The notes beneath the pieces were generated by a model. The model worked only from the letters and a program-made list of their open reading frames with translations, ran no database searches and was not told the DNA's origin. A DNA stretch of 64,000 nucleotides. Origin: Hysterangium stoloniferum. Taxonomy: Eukaryota; Basidiomycota; Agaricomycetes; Hysterangiales; Hysterangiaceae. How positions within the stretch are numbered: position 1 is the stretch's first letter; each line of letters begins with the position of its first letter. Both the position numbers and the translations under genes were made by a program. This document shows positions 47,061 to 59,313 of the stretch, in pieces. Location of the stretch: the NCBI GenBank assembly GCA_015178975.1, contig WHVD01000075.1, positions 349,024-413,023 on the forward strand, read 5' to 3'.

Positions 47061-48030
47061 GACGTGATGTTGGCGGCTATGGACGCGGTGTCGAACGCCC
47101 AGTGATCAATTGACTTAGATTACCCTCTCTTAGTTTCAGTCCCCTCCTCTCATCATTATACCCTTAGAAGGTGTTTATGCCAGATTTTAAATGGCCTGGT
47201 AACGAGATGTTAGCGGTTGGTCAGGAGAGCGTGCTGATTTTCAAGGGGACACCAGTGACGGTTTCCTAGCTCGTTTACTTATGTCTTCTTGATTTTTATC
47301 ATTTCTGCTCGTTACTTTATTCCCTCTGCTTCATTGTGACATGATTTTGCCTTAGGATTTGTTGCATGTCTCTCATCCTCATCCGGCCTGATACCTATGC
47401 CCTCCCAGTGGTACCACAGCCCACGATGTGATGTGTATGTGCTTTGAACAGCTTCACCCGTCCCATGATTACTGCTTTGAAATGTCTCATGAAAACCCTA
47501 CATCTGACTTAGACGTAGTCACGAGATTTTGTAAAATTATTACTCTCAAAAAACGATGATTGATCTCGAGAAGAATACAAATTTCGCGTTCCCAAGGACA
47601 ATGCGACAGTTTTCTTTGCTTCAGCGCGACACGACACCAACTAAAATATACATACAACCCTCCTATAAATAAACGCCGCCCACAGAGAGAGTGCTACGAA
47701 AGATTTCGAAATCGGTCATCATAGCAATAATAAAAATAAGGTGTCTGGTGTCTCAGCAAGGACTTTAAAAAGAAATTAAGCCTCGTGGAATTCAAAGGGA
47801 ATTTATGGAAATCTTCATTACGTTTCAGTGAAGGTCGCTTTTATACTCCCACAACTTCACCAATGTCCGACTGATAGGTTTGTGCAGATTATCCATCGCG
47901 CTTTGCATGATGCGCAAGTGAGATAAACGGTTGTCATTGTCATTATTCGTCCCTTGAAAATTGTTAGATATTTTGGGAGTCTATACATTAAAGGGCAAAG
48001 CACATTATTGTATAACGCTCACTACATGAC
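47061..48030. other. Intergenic region upstream of the NLR gene
   Basis: No coding frame of note. A tataaataa run near 47.66 kb could be a distant TATA element. The sequence becomes AT-richer toward the NLR gene, and no array landmarks are seen beyond about 47.06 kb. Confidence 0.5.
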
Positions 48031-48036
48031 GTTTAT
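48028..48036 (+). promoter_or_regulatory. TATA-like element of the NLR gene
   Basis: The run gtttatata lies about 70 bp upstream of the first in-frame ATG (48,104) and about 200 bp upstream of the second (48,233), in a sensible position for a fungal core promoter. Confidence 0.35.
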
Positions 48037-50842
48037 ATACCTAAATACCTAATTCAATCTCAGAATCAAACATCTGAGACAATACCGGAGTCTCGCAGCT
48101 TCTATGGCTCGCAGACTCCAACAAAAATGCTGTATTCGACTGGGCTGTGCGGGTGCGGTGCAGTCACAAAACGTATCGCTGTCGTCTCACACGTACCCAA
48201 CACTTCATTACTATCACTATCCCCATCTCAATATGTCGTCCACTCTAGCACCCATTCATTATCCCGCTGCAAGTGAACTGGAACGTGCTGATCTTGTTGA
48301 TGTCGTGGATCAACAACGAAATACATACATTGATCCCGGTTTCGGAATTAAAGAGCTTTCACCGGGAACTTCACCAACCATTGAGTAAGTAGTTGAACTT
48401 CAGATATATCAGTATTAACTGGCTAATAGTTTTCGGATTTCATTAGTATCGTTGCTATTCACGGGTTTGATGGCCATCGCGAAGCATCCTGGACAGCCGA
48501 CAACGGGCAACTCTGGCTCCGGGACTTCCTCCCACAGACTATACCTACAGCGCGAATTTGGTCTTACGGTTACGACGCTTATACAGAGAATGCATCTTCT
48601 CAGCAGACTGTGCATGGTCATGCACAGGATTTTCTGGCAAAACTTTCCAATTCGAGAGAGACAGATCGCACCACGGTTCGTTGACTGAAAATCAACAGTA
48701 CTTGCATTGCTCATTAATATTTTCAATGTTCTTTAGAGGCGTCCAATATTTTTTATTGCACACAGTTTAGGGGGTATTATTCTTAAAAGTGTAGGTCATC
48801 TTGAAATACAAACTCACCGTTACCTTTTTCGTGGTAGGCCCTCATACAAGCTTCTATGGCCAATAAGAGGCATCTTCTGCGATACAAATGGATCTGTTTA
48901 TCAACGTATGGCATTCTCTTTCTTGGTACACCCCACCAAGGCACAGACGTCGTGTTAAAATTTATTTCATTGTGCTGCCGGCCAAACAATATCTTGTTGA
49001 AGCATTTGATCTCTCACTCAGAGCTATTACAACAACAAAACTATGATTTTAACCCGATTGCTGCTGATTTTCAGATGAACTTTTTCTATGAATATTTGCC
49101 AACTCGTCTTGCTGATGGTACATTTGAAATTGTGAGTTTCAGAATTCTAATATATCCGAAACATCCACAACAGCATGCATCCAGATTGTTCCCAAATCGT
49201 CTGCTGTAGTTCCTGGCATTGTTGATGTCCCATCAATAGGCATGTATAAGAGTCACAGTGGCATGGCCAAATTTCAATCCATGGATGATGATGACTTCAA
49301 GACCATATTATTGATTGTACAAGACATGGTCCAAAAAGCTCCATTTGTAGTGCAGATCCAGTGGACAGAATTTGATAAGCAAAGTGGTTGGTGTCAATAG
49401 AAATAAAAATACCTGAGCTAATGTTGTTAAACAGAGGATACTTCCAAAGGACCTATATACATTCCCAAGTTCCGTCCTAGTCCAAGATTTGTAGGACAGG
49501 AGAAATATCTTATGAGACTCCGGAACTTTTTTGCCCCTCAGAGCTCACACACTGGATGGAAGCATTTCCTTTTGTATGGGATGGGAGGAGTTGGGAAAAC
49601 TCAGATTTGTTTGAAATTCATTGAAGAACTTGTGAACAATAGCCAGTAAGCTGCAAATCATTTGATTGCTCCTGCTAGTACTCATTTAGGAATTTAAGTA
49701 ACTTTTCTAAGATTTTCTGGACAGATGCTACAAATGCAGAAACTCTAGCACATGATATTTCCATTATTGCAGATGAGCCTGATGCAAAATTGTGTGATGT
49801 TGAAAAGTCTGCTGAAGCAGTTTTGGAATGGCTTGCACAGATTCAAAAGAAATACCTCCTTATCTTTGACAATGCTGATGGAATGGATGGAGTGGTTGGA
49901 GACTATTTGCCACAAATCCGCCAGGTTCATGTATTGGTCACAAGCCGTAATCCTAGACTCTGTAACAATGTGACAGAGTTTGAAAATGTTGTTCCAATGG
50001 AGAGGGATGAGGCATTTACTCTATTTAAAACTGCAGCTAAATCTCAAAATGAAACAAATGTTGCAGCTCAAGAATTGTCTAAACAAATTGTTGCTACACT
50101 CGGCTTCCTTCCTCTTGCTGTGGATATTGCAGGCTCAACCATCTCAAATGGACTTTGTCCAGTGACAGAGTATCTGGTCATGTATGAAAAATATCAAGCA
50201 GATTTCTTTGGTGCAGATAATCCATCAATGAAAGGGGCATCTGGATATAATGAGAATGTTTATAGCACTTTAAAAGTGTCATATAGTATGATTGAGAAGA
50301 AGGCTACAGAATCCAGAAGTGCCCAAGATGCATTATTCATTCTGAAAGTTCTGGGATTCTTTCATCACCAGAATGTTATGGAAACCATTTTCAAACAAGC
50401 TGCAGAGTTGCCACCAGCAATTACATGTGGTGGTATATTACAAACTACCACATCAGAGCTTCCACATCAGTTACTCAAATGCAATAGTTATGGACAGTGG
50501 CTTAGTCTGCCATTCAGAGAGGCCATGCAGGTCCTTTGTGATTATTCACTCCTATCCAGAGATCCTGCCACACAAAGATCTTTTTCTTGGACAATGCACC
50601 CTGTCATTCATATGTGGATAAGAGAGCAGGCACTGGCTATTGATGATGTACCTCATCTATGTGCAGCCAGAGCATTGATAGCAGGATGTATTAATATGTG
50701 TGATGATACAGGGAATGGCAAGTTGTTTCAACAAGAACTTTTGCCTCACATTGTAACAAATGAGCGAGCACCAAATGACAAGAAAAATATATATTATGAT
50801 GATCTCTCTATGAGATTTGCCTTTGTATACAAGGAGACTAAT

Positions 50843-53800
50843 AGATGGTCAGATGCAGTACGGCTTGAGATTGTAATAGTTGAGGCAAGAGAACACATAC
50901 TAGGCACTGAACACACATACACCCTGACTTCCAGGGCTAAGTTGGCAGAAACATATAGCAAGATGGCAAGATGGCAAGATGCAGAGGAACTGCAGATCCA
51001 GGTGTTGGAGACTAGGGAGCAAATCTTAGGGAGTGAACACCAAGAGACTGTGGCCTCTAGAAGTGACTTGGCAAACACATATGGCAATATGGGGAGGTGG
51101 CCAGATGCAGAAAGACTGCTGGTCCAGGTATTAGAAGTCAGGGAGAGAATACTAGGAAGAGAAGACCCATGCACACTGATCTCCAGGAATGACTTGGCAA
51201 AGACATATATTAAGAAGGGAAAATGGCTAGATGGAGAAAGACTACAAGTCCAGGTATTAGAGGCCAGGGAGCAAGTCCTAGGGACTGAGCACCCAGAGAC
51301 CCTGGCCTCAAGGGAAGACTTGGCATTGACATATTCCAAAATGGGAAGATGGCCAGATGCAGAAAGGCTGCAGGTACAGGTGTTGGAAGCCTGGGAGAGA
51401 ATCCTAGGAAAAGAACATCCATACACCCTAACCTCCAGGAATGACTTGGCAAACATATATTCCAAGATGGGAAGATGGGAAGATGCAGAAGGAATGCAGG
51501 TCTGGGTGCTAGAGATGAGGGAGAGAATCCTAGGGACTGAACACCAATACACTCTAACTTGCAAGAGTGACTTGGCTTGGACATATTACAGTATGGGAAG
51601 ATACCGAGATGCAGGTTGAGGTGTTGGAAGCCAGGCAAAGAATTTTGGGGACTGAACACCAATACACCCTAACCTCAAAGAGTAACTTGGCATGGACATA
51701 TTCTAATATGGGAAGATGGTCAGATGCAGAAAGACTGCAGGTGCAGGTGTTAGACAGCAGGAAGAAAATCCTAGGGACTGAACACCTAGACACCCTGGAT
51801 TCTAGCAGAGAGTTGGCAAACATATATTACAATATGGCAAGATGGCCAGAAGCAGAAAGACTGCAGGTCCAGGTCTTGGCAGCCAGGGAGAGAATCCTAG
51901 GGACTCAACATGAATACACCCTAACCTCCAAGAGTGACTTGGCTTGGACATATTTCAGTATGGGAAGATACCCAAATGCAGAACAACTGCAGGTTGTGGT
52001 GTTGGAAGCCAGGGAGAGCATCCTGGGGACTGAACACCAATACACCCTAACCTTAAAGAGTAACTTGTCATGGACATATTCTAATATGGGACGATGGCCA
52101 GATGCAGAAAGACTGCAGTTGCAGGTGCTAGAGGGGAGGGAGAAAATCCTAGGGAATGAACATCTAGACACCCTGGGCTCTAGGAGGGAGTTGGCAAGCA
52201 CATATTACAATATGGGAAGATGGCCAGAAGCAGAAAGACTGCAGGTCCAGGTGTTGGAAGCCAGGGAGAGAATCCTAGGGACTCAACATGAATACACCCT
52301 AACCTCCAAGAGTGACTTGGCTTGGACATATTACAGTATGGGAAGATACCCAAATGCAGAACAACTGCAGGTTGAGGTGTTGGAAGCTAGGGAGAGTATC
52401 CTGGGGACTGAACACCAATACACCCTAACCTCAAAGAGTAACTTGGCATGGACATATTCTAATATGGGACGATGGCCAGATGCAGAAAGACTGCAGGTGC
52501 AGGTGTTAGACAGCAGGGGGAAAATCCTAGGGATTGAACACCTAGACACCCTGGATTCTAGCAGAGAGTTGGCAAACACATATTGCAATATGGGAAGATG
52601 GCCAGAAGCAGAAAGACTGCAGGTCTAGGTGTTGGAAGCCAGGGAGAGAATCCTAGGGACTCAACATGAATACACCCTAACCTCCAAGAGTGACTTGGCT
52701 TGGACATATTATAGAATGGGAAGATGGCTAGAAGCTGAAAGACTGCAGGTTCAGGTGTTGGAAGCCAGGCACAGAATCCTAGGGACTGAACACCAATACA
52801 CCCTAATTTCCAAGAGTTACCTGGCATGGACATATTCCAATATGGGAAAATGGCCAGATGCTGAAAGACTGCAGGTGCAGGTACTAGAGGGCAGGGAGAC
52901 AATCCTAGGGATTGAACACCTAGACACCCTGTGCTCTAGGAGAGAGTTGGCAAGGACATATTACAACATGAGAAGATGGCCAGAAGCAGAGAGACTGGAG
53001 GTCCAGGTATTGGAAGCCAGTGAGAGAATCCTAGGGACTGAACATGAATACACCCTAACCTCTAAGAGTGACTTGGCTTGGACATATTACAGTATGGGAA
53101 GATACCCAAATGCAGCACAACTGCAGGTTGAGGTGTTGGAAGCCAGGGAGAGAATCCTGGGGAATGAACACCAATACACTCTAACCTCACAGAGTGACTT
53201 GGCATCCACATATTGTAATATGGGAAGATGGCCAAATGCAGAAAGACTGCAGGTGCAGGTGTTAGAGGGCAGGAACAAAATCCTAGGGACTGAACACTTG
53301 CACACCCTGGATTCTAGCAGAGAGTTGGCAAACACATATTGCAATATGGCAAGATGGCCAGAAGCAGAAAGATTGCAGGTCCAGGTGTTGGAAGCCAGGG
53401 AGAGAATCCTAGGGGCTGAACACCAATACACCCTAACCTCCAAGAGTGACTTGGGCCAGACATATTATAGAATGGGAAGATGGCTAGAAGCTGAAAGACT
53501 GCAGGTTGAGGTGTTGGAAGCCAGGCACAGAATCCTAGGGACTGAACACCAATACACCCTAATTTCCAAGAGTTACCTGGCATGGACATATTCCAATATG
53601 GGAAAATGGCCAGATGCTGAAAGACTGCAGGTCCAGGTGTTAGAGGCCAGGGAGCAAATCTTAGGCAGTGAACACCTAGACACTCTGGACTCTAGGAGAG
53701 AGTTGGCAAGTACTTATTTCAATATGAGAAAATGGCTAGATGCAGAAAGACTGGAGGTCCAGGTGTTGCAAGCTAGGGTGAGAATCCTGGGGAATGAACA

Positions 53801-55745
53801 CCAATACACCCTAATTTCCAAGAGTGACTTGGCTTTGACACATTCCAATATGGGAAGATGGCTAGATGCAAAAATACTCCAGATCCCGGTTTTGGAAGCC
53901 AGGGAGAGAATCCTAGGGACTCAACACCTAGAGACCCTGGAGTCTAGGAGAGAGTTGGGAAAGACATATTACAATATGGGTAGATGGACAGATGCAGAAT
54001 GTCTGCAGGTCCAAGTGTTGGAAGCCAGGGAGAGAATCCTAGGGACTGAACATGAATCCACCCTAGCCTCCAAGAGTGACTTGGCATGGACATTTTCCAA
54101 TATGGGAAGATGGCCTGATGCAGAAGCATTGCTTGTCCAGGTCTTGGAATCCAGGGAGAGAGTCCTAGGGATTGAACACCAATACACCCTAACTGCCAGG
54201 AGTCACTTGGTACAGACATATTGAAATATGGGAAGATGGGCAGATGCAGAGAGACTGCAGCTCCAGGTGTTGGTGGCCAGTGAGAGAATTGTTGGGAATG
54301 AACATCAATACACTCTACTGTCCATGAATCACTTGGCATTGATATATTACAATATGGGAAGATGGCCAGATGCAGAAAGACTGCAGGTCCAGGTATTCAA
54401 GGCCAGGGAGAGAATCTTAGGAACAGAACACCCAGACACCCTTACCTCCATGAATCACTTGGCAAATACATGTTCCAGCATGGGAAGATGGCCAGATGCA
54501 GAAAGGTTACACATCCAAGTGTTGGAGGTGAGGGATAGAATTCTGGGGACTGAACACCAATACACCCAAACCTCTAGGATTGACTTGGCACAGACATTTT
54601 CCAATATGGGAAGATGGCAAGATGCAGAAAAACTGCAGGTCCATGTGTTGGAATCCAGGGAGAGAGTCCTAGAGACTGAACACCAATACACTCTAACTGC
54701 CAGGAGTCACTTGGCCCAGACATATTCCCATATGGGAAGATGGCTAGATGCCAAAAGACTGCAAGTGCAAGTGTTGGAGGCCAGGGAGAGAATCTTAGGT
54801 ACTGAACACCCTCACACCATGATCTCCAAGAATGACTTGGGAACCACATATTCAACTATGGGAAAATGGCCAGATGCAGCAATATTGCAGGTCCAGGTTT
54901 TCGAGGCCAGAGAGAGAATACTTGGGAAAGAACAGCCAGACACCCTGATGTCCCAGAATGACTTGGCAAACACATATTCTAAAATGGGAAAATGGCCAGA
55001 TGCAGTAATACTGCTGCTTCAGGTGTTGGAGGTGAGAGAGAGAATCCTAGGGAATGAACACCCAGACACCCTGATCTCCAGGAATGACTTGGCAAACATA
55101 TATTTAAAAATGGGAAGATGGCCAGAGGCAGAAAGACTGCATATCCAGGTGTTGGAGGCTAGAGAGAGAATCCTAGGGACTGAACACCCACACACCCTGA
55201 CTTCTACGAATGACTTGGCAAAGACATATTTCAACATGGGAAAATGGCCAGATGCTGAAAGACTGCAGGTCCAGGTTTTGGAGGACAGGGAGAGAGTCCT
55301 AGGGAATGAACATCCCCACACTCTCATCTCCAGGAATGACTTGGCAAACACATATTCCAACATTGGAAAATTGCCAGATGCAGAAGGCCTGCAGGCCCAT
55401 GTGTTAGAAGTGAGGGAGGCAATCTTAGGGTTTGAACACCCAGAGACCCTGACCTCCAGAAATGACTTGGCAAACACCTATTTGAAGATTGGAAAATTGC
55501 CAGATGCAGAAGGACTGCAGGTCTCTGTTTTAGAGGCAAGGGAGCGAATCTTAGGGTTTGAACATCCAGAGACCCTGACCTCTAGGAATGACTTGGCATG
55601 AACATATTCCCATATGGGAAGATGGCAAGATGCAGAAAGACTCCAGGTCCAGGTGTTAGAGGCTAGGGAGCGGATTTTAGGGATTGAACACCCAGAGACT
55701 CTGGCATCCAGGGTGAAGTTTAATGAGTCATCCTCTCATATGGGA
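50843..55745 (+). repeat. 39 TPR units in a 126-bp phase
   Basis: The RW(P/L)DAERLQ signature recurs from 50,843 to 55,620. The distance is 4,777 bp, and adding the single 11-bp deletion gives 4,788 = 38 x 126. So 38 full 42-codon units are followed by a 39th that fades out near 55.74 kb. Consensus pieces: RWPDAERLQVQVLEARE, ILGTEHxxTL, S(R/K)xDLAxTYSxMG. This is the kinesin-light-chain-like TPR type common in fungal NLRs. No unit has lost or gained a codon elsewhere, which is striking in a gene with stops. Confidence 0.9.
51480..53850 (+). repeat. Higher-order repeat of three TPRs (378 bp)
   Basis: Inside the TPR tract three unit types alternate: type A (EHQYTLTSKSNLAWTYSNMG), type B (EHLDTLDSSRELANTYYNM) and type C (HEYTLTSKSDLAWTYYSMG followed by RYPNAEQLQ). 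Type C units begin near 51,963, 52,341 and 53,097, spaced by 378 bp or twice that; variants with RWLEAERLQ sit at 52,719 and 53,475. About six ABC blocks are present. The units outside this interval do not follow the pattern. Confidence 0.8.
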
Positions 55746-55838
55746 AGGGAAAGGCAAACATGGAAGGCTCAATATTTATTTCTCCTTTTCCCAGTTTTTC
55801 TCTCTCTCTTTTTCAAATACTATGTCCAGTGTATGTAG

Positions 55839-56620
55839 GCCACACCATATGTTACTTACAACTGCATAATTTTTCTTAAAGACCATCTTAACTTGAACAA
55901 TCCACCCACATTGATTGATTATTGTCTTTACATGTAGCACAGGGAAACTAATCTAGCATAGGGAGAGCACACACCCATTCACTTCAGATGGGATGGGAAA
56001 ACCCCAACATAAACCTCATTCATGGTATTTCTATTGAAATTGATCCTAGCACATATTAAGTACTAAAACTGATGATTTTGAAGGGGTTAGTATTTACATC
56101 TCACTGCTGACCAGTTTCTCTATAATAAGTCACACTTGGCTTCAACTTACATGTTGCACCATTGCACAAACTGTTGGCTGCTCCAGTATACTGAAACAAA
56201 TCAGAAGTATGTAGAATACATAGCTATGACCCTTAGCTTGTCCACCATGGGGTCAGAGACTAGGAGTCACAAGGGAACTAACTCATGGTGCAGGCCATAT
56301 GAGACATTCTGTCAAGTATCTCCATGGTAAACTGTACATACTCTGTGACCAGCAGAGATGACAGAGGTCTGTCCAGTGCCATCCTTCTGTCATCATGTGT
56401 GCAGCACATAATTCTGTCATGACCCTGTCATCATACTTCTGTCACATGCCTTTTCAGTTCATCAATTATCTGTTCCTGGCTGTTTCTTGGATCAGGTATT
56501 TGGATTCAAGCTTTCTGGGCATGATACATAATATATGAAGTAAGTAAGTGAGTATCCAGAATGTAGCTTTTACTTCAGAGGTTACACCTGTGCTTTAGTT
56601 ATAAATAAAATAAGTCTGTA
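55839..56620. other. Region downstream of the NLR gene without a gene
   Basis: AT-rich, no coding frame of note. It includes a locally repeated ctgtcatcat-type stretch near 56.38-56.45 kb. It may contain the NLR 3' UTR. Confidence 0.5.
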
Positions 56621-56639
56621 CTATGGGACAGAGATACTT

Positions 56640-57530
56640 ACCTCTATCTTGCACCTTGCCCTCTGTCTCTGCCCCCATCAGTCCATTCATCAGGCTCCAT
56701 TTTCATAGTCAGCTTCTGTCTCTCAAGCTCTCCCTCTCTCATCATCACTCCATCCCCTTCCCTTGTCTCGATCTCTGTCTTTCCTCCCTCTCTGTCTCTC
56801 CTCCTCTTCTCCATCTCTCTTCCTCCCTCTCACTCACTCACCGTCTCTCTTCATCTTCTCCATCATCCTGCCTCTCCGCCCCCCACCTGCTTTCTGCCTC
56901 ACCAGTATTTTCTCTCTATTGAGGTCCCTGATTCTCTGCCTCTCCTCCTCCCACTCTGTCTCTCATTGCTGTCTGTCTCATTTCCATTTATCTCTCTGTC
57001 ATGTCTCTAATCATATCTCTGTCTCTCTGCCACTGTCTCTCTCCATCATCCTGCCTCCCCTCTATTATCTCTCTATGGAGGTCACTGTCTCTCACTGTCT
57101 CTCCTCCTCCCACTCTGTCTCTTATTGCTGTCTGTCTCATCTCCATTTATCTCTCTGTCATGTCTCTAATAATATATCTGTCTCTCTGCCACTGTCTCTC
57201 TCTATCATCCTGTCTCACCTCTATCATCTCTCTATTGAGGTTCCTGGCTCTCTGCCACTGTCTTCCTCCCTCATTATTACTATCTCCCTCCCTCATCCTC
57301 TCCATCACCCACCTGTGCCCTCTGTCTCACCTTCTGTCTCTGTCTCACCTTCTGTCTCTGTCTCACCTTCTGTCTCTGTCTCACCTTCTGTCTCTGTCTC
57401 ACCTTCTGTCTCTGTCTCACCTTCTGTCTCTGTCATGGTCTCTTCATCTCCACAGTATCTGTCTATGGCTGCTCTGCCTCTAGCTCCTTTATCGGTCTTA
57501 CTCTCCTATTTATCTCCCATCTACAACTAA
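56640..57530. repeat. Polypyrimidine block with nested tandem repeats
   Basis: About 0.9 kb is almost wholly C/T on the + strand, built from tctctgtctc-like words. Two scales of repetition are visible: a unit of about 159 bp (56,941 and 57,100, with a third partial near 57,259) and an 18-bp unit tctctgtctcaccttctg repeated about six times (57,319-57,436). Long Ser/Leu/Pro-rich frames are open in more than one frame, as expected from such composition, so I do not call them genes. Mirror-rich polypyrimidine DNA can adopt triplex forms. Confidence 0.85.
57319..57436. repeat. 18-bp minisatellite, about 6 copies
   Basis: Nearly perfect head-to-tail copies of tctctgtctcaccttctg. Being a multiple of three it keeps any frame open, encoding SVSPSV or SLSHLL repeats depending on frame. 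Confidence 0.9.
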
Positions 57531-57649
57531 GAGTTATCAGTGGCACTTGTCCTTCATCTCATATGCCATTTTATCAACAGCAGGTGTATTTTTATATGTA
57601 TTTATCTAAATAAAAGATAGTTCATACATGAAATAATGGCACAGTGACA

Positions 57650-57850
57650 AGAACTAGCCATCAAAGTCATAATCTGGGTGAAGCCAAGGGTAATTGCTAA
57701 CCAAATACTCATACCACTTCTCAATGCAGTGTAATTGTCTTCTTCTCCAGATATCCTGGTTGTAAGCATATACATTGAAACTGGAAAAGGTGCAGCCAGC
57801 ATTTTGCACTGATTTTGCTCTCTACCACTTTGCTCTATACACACCATAGG
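57650..57850 (-). pseudogene. Coding-like remnant of unknown origin
   Basis: On the minus strand a frame ending at 57,655 reads NVYAYNQDIWRRRQLHCIEK, then WYEYLVSNYPWLHPDYDFDG and a stop. The composition looks like the C-terminal end of a real protein. An in-frame stop lies about 35 codons upstream of the NVYAYN part, and no continuation is visible. I cannot name it; a transposase-related origin is possible. Confidence 0.3.
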
Positions 57851-57874
57851 CCAACATTCATCACATCTCTTCAA

Positions 57875-58680
57875 TGATGATAATGACCTCTTTATTCCAC
57901 CAACTCAGTCTAGCATGAGAATGGAACCATTCTATTCAGAGATCTAAGGAAGCAGGAGTGAGTCAAAGCTCAAGCATACATTGGACAGTTACCCTGATCT
58001 GAAAGTTCACTTGAATCATTCAATCTTGACATATTCCAGATTCATGAATGGACATGATGTCATTCACCAAGAACAGCAAATGGACTGGAGGTAGCTGTAG
58101 GGAATTTTCATCTGAGATCAGGCCTTTAACATCATCAGCTGATAGAATCTTAAATCAGGACAGGTAGTATGAACTGTTGTTCATGCAGGATTCCAGACAA
58201 AGTAGCACCTGTCATGTTTGATGGTAGGCATCAGCTGACTTGTTGATTTTCTTTGTGATACTGTTGAATTGTGCATATATTTGTGTGCTTGGTTGCTGAC
58301 CAGACATGTTGGTGTGTTTGAAATGATATCCACTTGAACAGTATCACAGCTATTTCCAAAGCTGATCAAGGTTTGCATTTGCTTGGGCAATTTGGAGAAT
58401 CATCTCTGTTGGAATCAAACTATTGGCACAGATTAGAGATATCATTTCTTGATTGATGATGGGAGATGTAGTGCCAGGATATTATTAATGGAATTACCAG
58501 ATTCTTCATCATTGAATAGATGGAGGGCCAGAAGAGGCATGTGGACCATTCAGTGAGGAGGATAACCAAAAACTTTAAAAGTTATTTATCCACTCAAGTA
58601 TATATATTTATATTGTTTGCTATAGAATTAATATTTCATCAAATTCAATCCATCAGGTGACACTGTGGAGAATAAGAAAA
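57875..58680. other. No gene seen
   Basis: AT-rich sequence without a convincing open frame or repeat on either strand. Confidence 0.5.
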
Positions 58681-58687
58681 TATACTT

Positions 58688-59145
58688 GTGGGTGCACTCG
58701 GCACCAAATGGAACTCAGACACCTTTTACCCCACAACCACGACTTACCCAGACACCCAGTTAGTGTCCTATAAGTTGTGATTGGGGTATCATCTCAACCG
58801 TTCACAGATGGGCTTTAACTACTAGTGCAATCAGAGTTTCGAACTATACTAGTTGAAATTCAAACAATTATCTCAATCTGCATGGACTACATCCATGCTA
58901 CTCTGTCATTTGACTCTCTCGTTATTCTCTTCAATACTTGAGCAGTCACTCAGAATCGTACTTTACAGTCGATTCTCCTTTATTCATTTCAGCTCTCTAT
59001 TCTACTTTAGATAGCTAATTCACATGACCATATTGAACTAAACAGTCGATACACATTTGGTCTGTATTAGACTTAGATTGTCAATACATTGTTGTGTCGT
59101 ACCTAAACGGTCGATATTCTTTGTATATACTGTAGAACGGTTAGA
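58688..59145. other. Possible solo or partial LTR
   Basis: The stretch from tgtgggtgcactcgg to gaacttctacca starts TG and ends CA, has no coding frame, carries several repeats of an (a/g)gtcgat word and directly abuts an integrase fragment. These are LTR-like traits, but no second copy is in the window, so this is a tentative call. Confidence 0.25.
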
Positions 59146-59154
59146 ACTTCTACC

Positions 59155-59313
59155 ACTCTTCACACCCAGAAGGCGATGGACAAACCAAATGTGTCAATTA
59201 GACATTGGAACAATATCTCCACGTATATTGCAATTATCAACAGGACAATTGGAAATCCTTGTTACCACTTGCAGAATTTGCTTACAACAATGCACCCTCA
59301 GTGTTAAGTGCCG
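59155..59313 (+). pseudogene. Ty3/gypsy integrase fragment
   Basis: Reads HPEGDGQTKCVN, a stop, then [20 protein letters not shown] and [13 protein letters not shown]. This matches the integrase catalytic-core end of the minus-strand element at 61.9-64.0 kb (HPEGDGQMERVNQTLEQYL), so it is a relative on the opposite strand. It has a Gln-to-stop change and is cut off at 59,313 where an LTR begins. Confidence 0.85.

Larger units (their letters stand above)
48104..55838 (+). pseudogene. NLR-type gene: SesB-like alpha/beta-hydrolase, NB-ARC, 39 TPR units; broken
   Basis: Exons by splice reading: 48104-48384, 48447-48675, 48737-48790, 48838-49131, 49185-49383, 49435-49631, then from 49712. The N-terminal domain has IVAIHGFDGH, LWLRDFLPQ, the nucleophile elbow FIAHSLGGI and YGILFLGTPHQG, as in PGAP1/DUF676-like (SesB-type) domains of fungal NLRs. 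The NB-ARC has Walker A GMGGVGKTQ, IFWTDATNAETLA, Walker B LLIFDNAD, VLVTSRNP, LGFLPLAVDIAG and MHPVIHMWIRE. The TPR tract starts at 50,843. Such proteins are cytosolic recognition/switch ATPases linked to non-self responses. Lesions: an 11-bp deletion near 51,615, then stops at 52,626 (CAG to TAG), 54,222 and 55,599 (TGG to TGA). The first open product is 1053 aa with six TPRs and might still be made. A start at 48,233 is equally possible. The last exon end is unclear. Confidence 0.8.

Noticed and set aside
50794-51564. Long minus-strand frames opposite the TPR tract (also 51,905-52,201, 53,087-53,443 and 55,019-55,477)
   Set aside because: They are mirror frames of the 126-bp repeats, stay open only because the repeat unit is a multiple of three, and show Cys/Ser-rich composition with no conservation of their own.
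57001-57483. CRISPR-like regular repeats in the 57 kb block
   Set aside because: The repeats are direct head-to-tail copies without unique spacers, in a fungal context.
56763-57530. A 255-codon Ser/Leu-rich frame
   Set aside because: It is a by-product of polypyrimidine composition with tandem repeats; another frame over the same bases is equally open and no domain is visible.
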